DNA of 64,000 nucleotides from Caballeronia sp. SBC1 (GTDB lineage: Bacteria > Pseudomonadota > Gammaproteobacteria > Burkholderiales > Burkholderiaceae), in assembly GCF_011493005.1 (NCBI RefSeq), contig NZ_CP049156.1, positions 2,356,001 through 2,420,000 on the forward strand. Direction: 5' to 3'. Positions 35,754 to 43,719 of this stretch are shown here, in pieces. The stretch's first letter is position 1. Each line of letters starts with the position of its first letter. The notes below the pieces were generated by a model, which was not told where the DNA came from, did no database searches, and was given only the letters and a program-made list of their open reading frames with translations. Made by a program: the position numbers and the translations under genes.

Positions 35754-36569
35754 ATGACCACGTCCCCTGTCGAACCTGATCTACCTGATCCGGAGTCCCC
35801 CTCGCGGCCTGGCGATGCTTATGTGCAATCGTTCGCGCGCGGTTTATCGGTAATTCGCTCCTTCGATGCTACGCGTCCGGCGCAAACCTTGTCGGAAGTC
35901 GCCGCCGCGTCCGGACTGACCCGCGCCGGCGCGCGCCGCATCCTGCTTACCCTTCAGGCGCTCGGTTACGTCGACGCCGACGGGCGCCATTTCACGCTGA
36001 CCGCGAAAATCCTCGACCTTGGTTTCGCCTACCTGACCTCGATGCCGTTCTGGAATCTCGCCGAACCGGTGATGGAAGAACTCGTGGGCCAGGTGCATGA
36101 AAGCTGCTCGGCTGCCGTGCTGAACGGCACGGAAATCGTGTACGTGCTGCGCGTGCCCACGCATAAGATCATTACAATCAACCTGTCTATTGGCAGCCGT
36201 TTGCCCGCGTTTTGCACGTCGCTGGGGCGCGTACTGCTTGCCTCGCTCGACGAAACCAAACTTGACGCTGTGCTCGATGCCAGTCCGCTGGAAGCCCGCA
36301 CGCCACGCACGATCACCGATAAAACCGCGCTGAAAGCCGCGCTCGCCGTGGTGCGCAAGCAAGGCTGGGCAATCGTTGACCAGGAACTGGAAGAAGGCTT
36401 GATTTCGATGTCCGCGCCCATCCACGACCGCCAGGGACGTGTGATCGCGGCGCTGAATATCAGCGGCAACGCGCAGCGTAAGAACGCGAAGCAGATGGTG
36501 AAGGCGTTTCTCGACCCGCTGCTGGACGCGGCCCAGCGTGTTTCCGAGATGGTCGCGAGACGAGGCTAG
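35754..36569 (+). CDS. pcaR: IclR-family regulator of the pca genes
   Basis: A 271-residue IclR-family regulator with an N-terminal winged helix (FARGLSVIRSFD, then TLSEVAAASGLTRAGARRILLTLQALGYV at about 45-75). The C-terminal effector domain contains LNGTEIVYVLRVP, LSIGSRLPAFCTSLGRVLLA and LISMSAPIHDRQGRVIAALNIS. Divergent orientation from pcaI and the two operators between them support the name PcaR, a 3-oxoadipate-responsive activator. It ends 31 bases before a LysR gene. Confidence 0.87.
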   Translation: MTTSPVEPDLPDPESPSRPGDAYVQSFARGLSVIRSFDATRPAQTLSEVAAASGLTRAGARRILLTLQALGYVDADGRHFTLTAKILDLGFAYLTSMPFWNLAEPVMEELVGQVHESCSAAVLNGTEIVYVLRVPTHKIITINLSIGSRLPAFCTSLGRVLLASLDETKLDAVLDASPLEARTPRTITDKTALKAALAVVRKQGWAIVDQELEEGLISMSAPIHDRQGRVIAALNISGNAQRKNAKQMVKAFLDPLLDAAQRVSEMVARRG

Positions 36570-36600
36570 GCGGAGGCCGACCGAATATGCCGATCAAACC

Positions 36601-37587
36601 ATGCCGATGAAACCCGGTGACCTCGCGCTGCACGAGCTCGACCTCAACCTGATCCCGTATCTGGTTGCAATCGAGGAGACGCGCAACGTAAGCCGTGCAG
36701 CCGAACAGCTCGGTGTCAGCCAGCCGCGTGTCAGCACGGCGCTCGGTCGCTTGCGCGAGTATTTCAGCGACCCGTTGTTCGTGCGGACATCTCGCGGCAT
36801 GGAGCCCACGCCGCGCGCCCTCGCACTCGTGCCCGTCGCTCGCGAGGCGTTGAACCGGATCGAGCGCGGATTGCTCGATACCCAGCACTTCAATCCTGCC
36901 GTCACCACCGACACCTTCGCCATCGCACTCTCGGATGTCGGTGAAATCGTATTCCTGCCACGCCTGTTGCAGACTCTCGCCAGCGTCGCGCCCCGGGCGA
37001 ATCTGCGCTCCGTATCGCTGAAACACGATCAGGTCGAGCGTGCCCTGGAAAGCGGTGAGATCGATCTGGCCGTCGGTTATTTCCCCGATCTCGCCGGCAA
37101 CAACTTCTTCCAGCAGCGGCTCTTTTCACATCGGTTCATTTGCCTGATGCGGCGTGATCACCCGTGCTCGCACGGTCCGCTCACGCTCGCGCAGTATGTG
37201 GAATGTGGTCATGCAGTCGTGCGAGCGGAGGGCCGAAGCCAGGAAGTCCTCGAGAACTTCCTCGATAAGAAACGGATCCGCCGCCGCGCCGTGCTCGAGA
37301 CGCCGCACTTCATGTCGTTGCCGTTCATTCTTTCGCGCACCGACCTGATCGCGACCGTGCCGCATGCCATCGGCTATGCGTACGTCGCTGAACATGCGTC
37401 CATTACGCTCGCCGAACCGCCGCTGCCCTTGCCCCACTTCGATCTGAAGCAGCATTGGCATCGCAAGTTTCACAACGATCCGCGCACCATGTGGCTGCGC
37501 GGCTTGGTCGCGTCGCTTTTCAACGATGAACTCGACGAGTGGCCAAAGCGTCCCGAGCCAGCGCGGCGTGAAGACAAACACCGCTAA
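36601..37587 (+). CDS. LysR-family transcriptional regulator
   Basis: A 328-residue LTTR of the NodD/NahR-like type, starting MPMKPGDLALHELDLNLIPYLVAI. I prefer 36601 to the frame's first ATG at 36538, because that one lies inside pcaR. Helix-turn-helix: NVSRAAEQLGVSQPRVSTALGRLREYFSDPLFVRTSRGMEPT (about 30-72). The effector domain has GEIDLAVGYFPDL. It ends with an Arg/Glu-rich tail. There is no obvious target operon next to it. Confidence 0.88.
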   Translation: MPMKPGDLALHELDLNLIPYLVAIEETRNVSRAAEQLGVSQPRVSTALGRLREYFSDPLFVRTSRGMEPTPRALALVPVAREALNRIERGLLDTQHFNPAVTTDTFAIALSDVGEIVFLPRLLQTLASVAPRANLRSVSLKHDQVERALESGEIDLAVGYFPDLAGNNFFQQRLFSHRFICLMRRDHPCSHGPLTLAQYVECGHAVVRAEGRSQEVLENFLDKKRIRRRAVLETPHFMSLPFILSRTDLIATVPHAIGYAYVAEHASITLAEPPLPLPHFDLKQHWHRKFHNDPRTMWLRGLVASLFNDELDEWPKRPEPARREDKHR

Positions 37588-37620
37588 ACTAAGCACTTTG
37601 TTTCCCGCCAGGAAAGTGTC

Positions 37621-38589
37621 ATGGACGCATTAACCAGTCTGCGAGTATTCCGCGATGTTGTCGAAGCCGGGAGCTTTGTCAAAGCCGCCGAGCGGCTGGA
37701 TATTTCCACGGCGATGACCAGCAAGCACGTCGCCAATCTCGAGCGGCAACTGGGTGTGCGCTTGCTGAACAGGACCACGCGTCATCTGAGCCTGACGGAA
37801 GCTGGAAGCGTTTATTACGAGCAGTGCCGGGAAGCGCTGGATATCCTGCAGGCCGCTGATGCCGCGGTCGGGTCGCAAACCGATCAACCGCGCGGGGTGC
37901 TGAAGATCACGGCGCCGGGCTGGTTCGCGACTGCGAAGTTCGCCGATATCCTGGTCGCATATCGGGCGCGTTATCCAGACGTGCTGATCGATCTGCGACT
38001 GGAAAATCGCTTCGTCGATCTGGTGGAAGAAGGTTATGACATGGCGTTGCGGGCGACGTTCGAACCGTCCCCTACGATGATCGTGCGACCGCTTTGCAAA
38101 GTGCCGTTCGTGCTCGTGGGCTCGCCGGACTATCTGAAGCGGCGGGGTTATCCGCGTCATCCCAGTGAACTGAGCGAACGTCATGAGATCGTGCTGCCGA
38201 CTTACACCAGTGTGGACACGGTCGAGTTCTCCGGACCCGATGGAGTGTTCGCGGTGAAGAACAGCCCCGTGCTCAAGACCAACGACAGTTCCATGGCGCT
38301 GCAACTTGTGCGCGCGGGAATTGGCCTCGCCTACTTTCCCGAATGGATCGTGGCACAGGAACTGGCGTCGGGCGCATTGACGCGCCTTTTTCCCGATTAC
38401 ACGACGTTCGCGCCGCGCGTGTACGCCGTCTACACGAGCCGTAAATACATGACGACGAAGGTGCGGACGTTCATCGATTTTGTCTCGGAAGCGCTCGCCG
38501 CCGATGATTCCGTCGACGGCTCCATGCCGCGTCCGGTTGCCCGCGCTCGCTCACGGGGAGCGTCACCCGCGCCGGGCAAACTAGGATAA
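37621..38589 (+). CDS. LysR-family transcriptional regulator
   Basis: A 322-residue LTTR of the DmlR/YhaJ-like group. The winged helix is MDALTSLRVFRDVVEAGSFVKAAERLDISTAMTSKHVANLE, followed by RLLNRTTRHLSLTEAG. The effector domain shows RYPDVLIDLRLENRFVDLVEEGYDMALR, the common family pattern. The start is preceded by AGGAAAG. It lies 34 bases after another LysR gene; nothing else on the strand suggests a target. Confidence 0.9.
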   Translation: MDALTSLRVFRDVVEAGSFVKAAERLDISTAMTSKHVANLERQLGVRLLNRTTRHLSLTEAGSVYYEQCREALDILQAADAAVGSQTDQPRGVLKITAPGWFATAKFADILVAYRARYPDVLIDLRLENRFVDLVEEGYDMALRATFEPSPTMIVRPLCKVPFVLVGSPDYLKRRGYPRHPSELSERHEIVLPTYTSVDTVEFSGPDGVFAVKNSPVLKTNDSSMALQLVRAGIGLAYFPEWIVAQELASGALTRLFPDYTTFAPRVYAVYTSRKYMTTKVRTFIDFVSEALAADDSVDGSMPRPVARARSRGASPAPGKLG

Positions 38590-38714
38590 ATCGTATTCAA
38601 ATCACATTGCCGCTCGTGTGAAGATCGCGCCACTTCGCTCGTTTGATTCTCCGGAACCGACGACCGATGGCTCTTTTCCTTCCACTACTACCAAGACTAC
38701 CAAGCGGCCGTGTG

Positions 38715-39092
38715 ATGAATTTCCCCTGGTTTCCGTTGATCCTCAATTTCGTGCTGTTGGGGGCGTTTGTGTTTGTCTGCAACACGCTGAACGCCGGGCG
38801 TCGCACGCAGGCGTTTAACGGCGCGCTGATTTTCATTGGCTTCTGTTGCCTGGCGATGCTGCTGGATTTCACGCTGACTTTCGTTTTCGCTTCAGCTACC
38901 ACGACCGATCGTGAGCGATACATCGATCTATCGTCGTTGTCCGCTTGTGGTGAACGCGCAGTGGCTTACGCGATTCCTTGCGTTGTTGCCGCTGTGATGG
39001 CTTTGAGGTTTCGCGCGAGAAGCCGAAGCTCGGTTGAGCCATCGGTGACCATCCAGACATCCGAGTACACGCAGTCGGAGTTGCGGTATTGA
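38715..39092 (+). CDS. Hypothetical membrane protein (about 125 aa)
   Basis: A small membrane protein. From the ATG at 38715 (MNFPWFPLILNFVLLG) three hydrophobic segments can be counted, at about residues 5-24, 35-60 and 80-97, with a polar C-terminal tail (RARSRSSVEPS...). ATGs at 38643 and 38667 would add 16 or 24 residues of uncertain value. No family recognised. It stands alone between a LysR gene and a tRNA gene. Confidence 0.5.
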   Translation: MNFPWFPLILNFVLLGAFVFVCNTLNAGRRTQAFNGALIFIGFCCLAMLLDFTLTFVFASATTTDRERYIDLSSLSACGERAVAYAIPCVVAAVMALRFRARSRSSVEPSVTIQTSEYTQSELRY

Positions 39093-39263
39093 CTGCGGAT
39101 GCCGTCAGGCCGAGCCGAAGCGCGGTGCCGCGTTCCGGCATCCGGCACGGTGGCGGAATGAACGCCATTTGCTCGATGGAAGAGTGAAACTGACGGGCTT
39201 TTGCTTCGAAGATAGGTCTGCAGGTTCTAAAACTGAAGAGTCTCTGATATACTTTTCCTCTTT

Positions 39264-39340
<77 letters not shown>

Positions 39341-39360
39341 GACAAAGAAGCAAGAAAATC

Positions 39361-39395
39361 AAGGACTTACGGTAAATCGCCGTAAGTCCTTTTTT
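39361..39395 (+). terminator. Terminator of the tRNA-Pro gene
   Basis: A perfect 12-bp stem (AAGGACTTACGG at 39361-39372, CCGTAAGTCCTT at 39380-39391), loop TAAATCG, ends in a T-tract, 20 bases after the tRNA CCA. Confidence 0.93.
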
Positions 39396-39477
39396 CTATT
39401 GCGCACGCGAACTTCACTCCCGTGGAGTTCGCGTGCGCCAATTGCGTCAGAAGCGACCGGGTCAGTTCGCAAACAGC

Positions 39478-39717
39478 TCACGCCCCAGTCAAGGCCTCTA
39501 CTCGCAAATCCTGGGACAGGTCAGCGGTTGGCGCTACGGTGCTGATTAAGTCGCGCAGAGCGGCTAGGCGCGCTTTATCCTGAACCCGGAGTCCCGGACG
39601 CGCTAGAAAACTCTCTATGTGCGTGGACCAGTAGGTGCTACGAATCAAACGTGGACGCCTAACGAGCTCATGCAGCGTCTTTTCCACCATGTCGATTTCT
39701 GCGCTTACCGACTTCAT
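39478..39717 (-). CDS. Small hypothetical protein (79 aa)
   Basis: A 79-residue soluble protein starting MKSVSAEIDMVEKTLHELVRR, with GGAG 8 bases upstream of the ATG at 39717. The sequence is mostly helical, with Arg-rich stretches (RRPRLIRSTYW, LARPGLRVQDKARLAALRDLI). Longer frames upstream run across the divergent DUF2784 gene and are shadows. No family recognised. Divergent from the DUF2784 gene. Confidence 0.6.
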   Translation of the reverse strand: MKSVSAEIDMVEKTLHELVRRPRLIRSTYWSTHIESFLARPGLRVQDKARLAALRDLISTVAPTADLSQDLRVEALTGA

Positions 39718-39841
39718 TGCGGTCTCCGGTCTAATAGGTAGCGCTCTGTATGACGACAGGAATCGGGAAAACTTTAGACAAAATGCGGCGCCCGCCGCAG
39801 AAAAACCAGTCGAAAGTTCGCCGCGAAGGTGTGAGGACATC

Positions 39842-40216
39842 ATGATCTGGCTGGCCGATACGGTGCTCGTAGTGCACGCGCTGATCGCACTTTTTATTGT
39901 TGGCGGACTTGCTGCGATCTGGGTTGGCTCGGGCCTCGGTTGGGAATGGGTACACCATCGGCTGTTCCGGCTCGCCCATCTGTTCGCGATCGGATTGGTG
40001 TCGGCCTTGTCACTGTTGGGTATCGCTTGCCCCCTGACTGTGCTGGAAGACTGGCTTCGCCATGGCTCGGTTGGAACGCAAGGTTTCATCCAGCGTTGGG
40101 TGAGCCGGCTGCTCTATTACGACGTGTCGGCCTGGGTATTCACTCTCGCATACGTGGCGTTTGCGCTGCTGGTGCTGCTGACCTGGCGCCTGATTCCTCC
40201 CCGGCAACGCATGTAA
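39842..40216 (+). CDS. DUF2784 family membrane protein
   Basis: A 124-residue integral membrane protein with four hydrophobic segments (about 5-27, 42-66, 88-108 and a short one), opening MIWLADTVLVVHALIALFIVGG. The ordering with WVHHRLFRLAHLFAIG and CPLTVLEDWLR matches DUF2784. GAGG precedes the ATG by 6 bases. Function unknown; such proteins often stand alone. Confidence 0.82.
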   Translation: MIWLADTVLVVHALIALFIVGGLAAIWVGSGLGWEWVHHRLFRLAHLFAIGLVSALSLLGIACPLTVLEDWLRHGSVGTQGFIQRWVSRLLYYDVSAWVFTLAYVAFALLVLLTWRLIPPRQRM

Positions 40217-40251
40217 CTCAAAGCTAACTCGAAGGCGCTTTGCCGCGCTTT

Positions 40252-42012
40252 CTACGGCACTTCAGTTGTGTCAAGAAGGCGGTCGGCATCACGCCTCGCC
40301 TGCTCGGCCTCACCCGGTCGTTGGGTCTGGCTGAGGAGCGTACTCAGGTTGCCGAGTGTCCGCGCTTCATCCTGACGGTAGGCCACGGGGTCGTCTCGCG
40401 ACAGAGTCCGGTAAAGGTCCAGCGCGTGCCGATAGGCGTCTTCTGCCTCGCGTGCGTGCCCGCTGTGACTGAAAAGGACACCTAGATTATTCAGCGTCCG
40501 CGCTTCGTCCGGCTCGTAAGAAGTGGGGGTTTCCAGCTCGAGCGCGCGATATATTTGCAACGCATCCTGATAAGCCCGCTGTGCCTCCTTCGGCCGTTGC
40601 GTGGCACGATAGAGCGCACCAAGATTGGTGAGCGTGCGAGCCACGTCGGGTCGATAAAGCGCCGGACTTTCCCGGGCAAGCTGCTGCCGGATCGTTAGCG
40701 CTTCCGTGTAGGCATGCTCCGCTTCCGGGAGTTGCTGCATGGCGCTATAGAGGTTCCCGAGATTGTTGAGCGTACGCGCGAGTGCCGGACGATAGGCCGC
40801 GGGGTTGCCGCGCACGAGAGCCTGCTGGATGTCCAGCGCCTCGCGATACGCCTGCTCCGCATCGCTCGTGCGTTGCGTGGCGCTGTACAGGATGCCGAGG
40901 TCGTTGAGCGTCGTCGCCATATCGGGCTTGTAGGTCGCTGGGTCGCGATACGCCAATGCACGATCGATATCCAGCGCTTCGCCGTAAGCATCCGCTGCAT
41001 CTTTCAAGCGCTGTGTATCGCGATATAGGACGCCGAGGTTGTCGAGGTTTTCGGCCACAGCCGGCCCGTAGACCGCAGGGTTCTGTCGCGCCAGCACCCA
41101 ATAGATCTCCAGCGCCCGCAGGTAGGCGATCTCCGCCTCCTTTGGCCTCTGCAGTCCAACGTACACGCTACCAAGCTTGTCGAGCGTGCGCGCAATTTGC
41201 GGTTGGTAGGCTGCGGCCTTTTCCTGAGCAAGCGCCTGATAGCGCGACAGCAGCGAGCGGTAAATCAGCTCAGCACGTTCAAACTCGCGTTGCTCTTGCA
41301 AAGTGTCGGAAACCGCAGTCGCAATGTCGGTGTCTTCCGGTTGCAACGCGTAGGCCTTTTCCAGATACGGCAGTGCATTCTGCGGCGTAAAGCGCAGCAA
41401 CTCGATTTCACCAGCCTCATAACAACGCGCTGCGAACACCTGCACAGTCCCCTGGTTTTGGGCAAGCAGCTTGGTCAGTAGTTGTGACGCGTCATCCAGA
41501 TCGAAGCGCTCAAGCGCTTCGACTATGCGCGGTTCAAGAGGATCGGAACTCCGCGCGATCGAGGATCTGTGCAGCAGATCCTCGTAACGAACGACCCATT
41601 TCCTGGCTTCGGCTACCAGGTCTGTATCGGGCCGCACCCTGATTTGCTCGGCAAGTCGCTCGATCAACGGTTCGATATTGGCGAACGCGGTATCGGTCCG
41701 GCGCTCATTGCGGCCCGATTGCGCCTGTACGGCGCCCAGTATCGCGTTGGCGGCTCTCGCGAGCGACACTATCTGGGCACGGGAGAGCCTGGCGCCCTTC
41801 ACCGCGCGGTTCAACTCGGTGGTCATGCGGTTCAGGGTTCGGACGGGAACGCCGCAATCGGCTTGTACCGCTTGGACCGCTTGTACCTTGAGCCCATCTT
41901 TGACATCGACCTCGGACAAAGCCGGAGAACACGAACTCGCCGCGTCCGCAGCCATGCATCCTCCGGACAACATGGCTATCGCCACGACTGACAGAATCTT
42001 GCGCACACTCAT
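40252..42012 (-). CDS. Lipoprotein with seven 46-residue TPR-like repeats
   Basis: A 586-residue protein with a signal peptide and a probable lipobox (LSGGC, Cys19). Residues 30-180 are helical and not recognised. From about residue 250 there are seven consecutive repeats of 46 residues with the pattern Y.P..A.TL.NLG.LY...QR..EAE.AY.EAL.I, a variant of kinesin light-chain-type tetratricopeptide repeats. The usual unit is 34 or 42 residues. The array is a protein-binding surface, presumably in the periplasm or at the outer membrane. No partner is evident. Confidence 0.82.
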   Translation of the reverse strand: MSVRKILSVVAIAMLSGGCMAADAASSCSPALSEVDVKDGLKVQAVQAVQADCGVPVRTLNRMTTELNRAVKGARLSRAQIVSLARAANAILGAVQAQSGRNERRTDTAFANIEPLIERLAEQIRVRPDTDLVAEARKWVVRYEDLLHRSSIARSSDPLEPRIVEALERFDLDDASQLLTKLLAQNQGTVQVFAARCYEAGEIELLRFTPQNALPYLEKAYALQPEDTDIATAVSDTLQEQREFERAELIYRSLLSRYQALAQEKAAAYQPQIARTLDKLGSVYVGLQRPKEAEIAYLRALEIYWVLARQNPAVYGPAVAENLDNLGVLYRDTQRLKDAADAYGEALDIDRALAYRDPATYKPDMATTLNDLGILYSATQRTSDAEQAYREALDIQQALVRGNPAAYRPALARTLNNLGNLYSAMQQLPEAEHAYTEALTIRQQLARESPALYRPDVARTLTNLGALYRATQRPKEAQRAYQDALQIYRALELETPTSYEPDEARTLNNLGVLFSHSGHAREAEDAYRHALDLYRTLSRDDPVAYRQDEARTLGNLSTLLSQTQRPGEAEQARRDADRLLDTTEVP

Positions 42013-42197
42013 TTCCCGTCACGCTCGCCGTTCTATGGAAAGCGGCCGGCAATGCATCTTGCGTCCCCCCCCGCCGACGGTCGCAACAGCCACGCTGGCG
42101 CATAGCCGTGCTTGCCAGGGACGCAACGCGTCTACCTGCCCGATCGCAGAGCAGACGTCTACCTGCGGAAGAAGCGCTACGCAAGCCTACAGTCAGA

Positions 42198-42935
42198 TCA
42201 GGCCCGCACCTGGATGTGATTGACGACGCCCTCAATAGCATCCAGACACCAGGCGTCCTGTTCCGCCTGCCGTCTTTCGGCTTCGGTTGCCACCCAACCC
42301 GCTAGCGTGATCTTATGGTTTTCCACATTGATGGTGATCTGCTCGGCGCGCACACGCTGATCGGTTTCCAGCACCAGGTGCAAGGCCTCGGAAATTTCAT
42401 CGTCGCCGTCCGCTTCGGCGGGCACCAACTCCAGCAAGTTCACTACGTCGCGACAACCGCCGACCCACCACGCAGTCACGCTCGCCAGGCGCCTGTGAGA
42501 CAAGCTGATCACTTGCCCCGTCAAGGTCACCACACCGTCCTCGACCGTCACTTCCATGACGCCGCTGCCGTCGTTGCCAGCCAGGTCCATGGTGCCCCGC
42601 AAAACTTCAAGCTCGCCCTTGACGCGCGCACAGATTACGCAGTTGCGGAAATCCACCGTTTGCGCCAGCCGTTCGCAAATACGTGTGCGCAGCTCTCCAT
42701 CGCCGATCGGCGGGTTGGCGGTGACACGCAGTTGGTCGACCAGACGCTTCCCCTCGCTGTGTAGCTGGGTCAATTGAAGAAGGCGTTTCTTGGATCCGAC
42801 ATCCGGCACCTCGCCTGCCACGGTCAAGGTATCGCCGTCGACACTCATATGAATGGGATGATTGTGGAGCTTCAGGTGTGATTCGCGCTCGAAGGCTGCC
42901 ATCACCTGCTTCAAGACCGTATCGCTGGGTTGCAT
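42198..42935 (-). CDS. BON-domain protein
   Basis: A 245-residue protein with three BON-type modules (about 10-70, 80-150 and 180-245). The recurring pattern is helix then V..G.VTL.G.V, for example VTVEDGVVTLTGQVISLSHRR and INVENHKITLAGWVATEAERR. BON domains occur in OsmY and related periplasmic proteins of osmotic or envelope stress. There is no signal peptide, so this protein is probably cytoplasmic, unlike OsmY. It precedes the TPR lipoprotein gene on the same strand, 185 bases upstream. Confidence 0.85.
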   Translation of the reverse strand: MQPSDTVLKQVMAAFERESHLKLHNHPIHMSVDGDTLTVAGEVPDVGSKKRLLQLTQLHSEGKRLVDQLRVTANPPIGDGELRTRICERLAQTVDFRNCVICARVKGELEVLRGTMDLAGNDGSGVMEVTVEDGVVTLTGQVISLSHRRLASVTAWWVGGCRDVVNLLELVPAEADGDDEISEALHLVLETDQRVRAEQITINVENHKITLAGWVATEAERRQAEQDAWCLDAIEGVVNHIQVRA

Positions 42936-43017
42936 GATCTGCCTCGCGCAAAGGTTGGGTGGCGCAGTGCGCTTTATGCCGCACTGCGCAAGCCTTGCCG
43001 CATCAGACGAGCGCCGG

Positions 43018-43503
43018 TCAGCTCGGCATACCCTGCATGCGACGGGCGAAGCGTGCCCGCTCGGCCCGGTCCATCAGATCCAGGAACTGATCCGTACCCA
43101 TGTGAATCAGTTCTTCATGATCGCCGGCCTCGAAATAGACGTCCGGTTGACTGGCGAGGCTCTCGTCAAGATAGGTTTGCATGCCATAGGCCGTACATAC
43201 CGGCGGAAGCGCCCCCACCTCGCAATCCTTGAACAACTCACGCAGATCGAACTCTTTGGCCAGTTGCAGACGGCGCCCGGTCTTGGCCCATAGCTCGGAC
43301 AGCCGCACGGCGTAGGTCGATGGCAGCACGGCCGCCACGTAGCCGTGCTCGTCTTCAAAAAGCACTGTCTTGGCGAGGCGGTCGCCGGGAATATGCGCTG
43401 CCGCCGCGGTTTCGATGCTGGAATGGCTGTACGGATGATGCACAATTTCGTATCGGGAGCCCTTGCTGCGCAAGCAGTCCTCGAGAATGGCAGACATTGA
43501 CAT
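43018..43503 (-). CDS. YbaK/ProX-type aminoacyl-tRNA deacylase domain protein
   Basis: A 161-residue free-standing editing domain of the YbaK/EbsC group: MSMSAILEDCLRSKGSRYEIVHH, GDRLAKTVLFEDEHGYVAAVLPSTYAVRLSELW and PPVCTAYGMQTYLDESL. Family members hydrolyse mischarged tRNAs such as Cys-tRNA-Pro or Ala-tRNA-Pro; its specificity cannot be read here. AGGAGGTG is an ideal ribosome site before the ATG at 43503. The long upstream open frame (to 45384) runs antisense to the EF-G gene and is not real. It is divergent from that gene. Confidence 0.87.
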   Translation of the reverse strand: MSMSAILEDCLRSKGSRYEIVHHPYSHSSIETAAAAHIPGDRLAKTVLFEDEHGYVAAVLPSTYAVRLSELWAKTGRRLQLAKEFDLRELFKDCEVGALPPVCTAYGMQTYLDESLASQPDVYFEAGDHEELIHMGTDQFLDLMDRAERARFARRMQGMPS

Positions 43504-43719
43504 GACGCACCTCCTCTGGAAAAGAAGGAAACGGGAGATTATTTCGCGCGATCCTTTAAGGATAGTTCGCTTTCGCACGCGTGTGAAAAATAGGCTGACG
43601 GCGGCGCTGTGACTGCGCGGGCTTGGCCATAAACGGACGAACGGGCGATTACCCCGTATGGCACACGGGTCCGTTTTCGCCAATAATGGCCCCACATCCA
43701 CGACTGGACGAGGGCGGCC

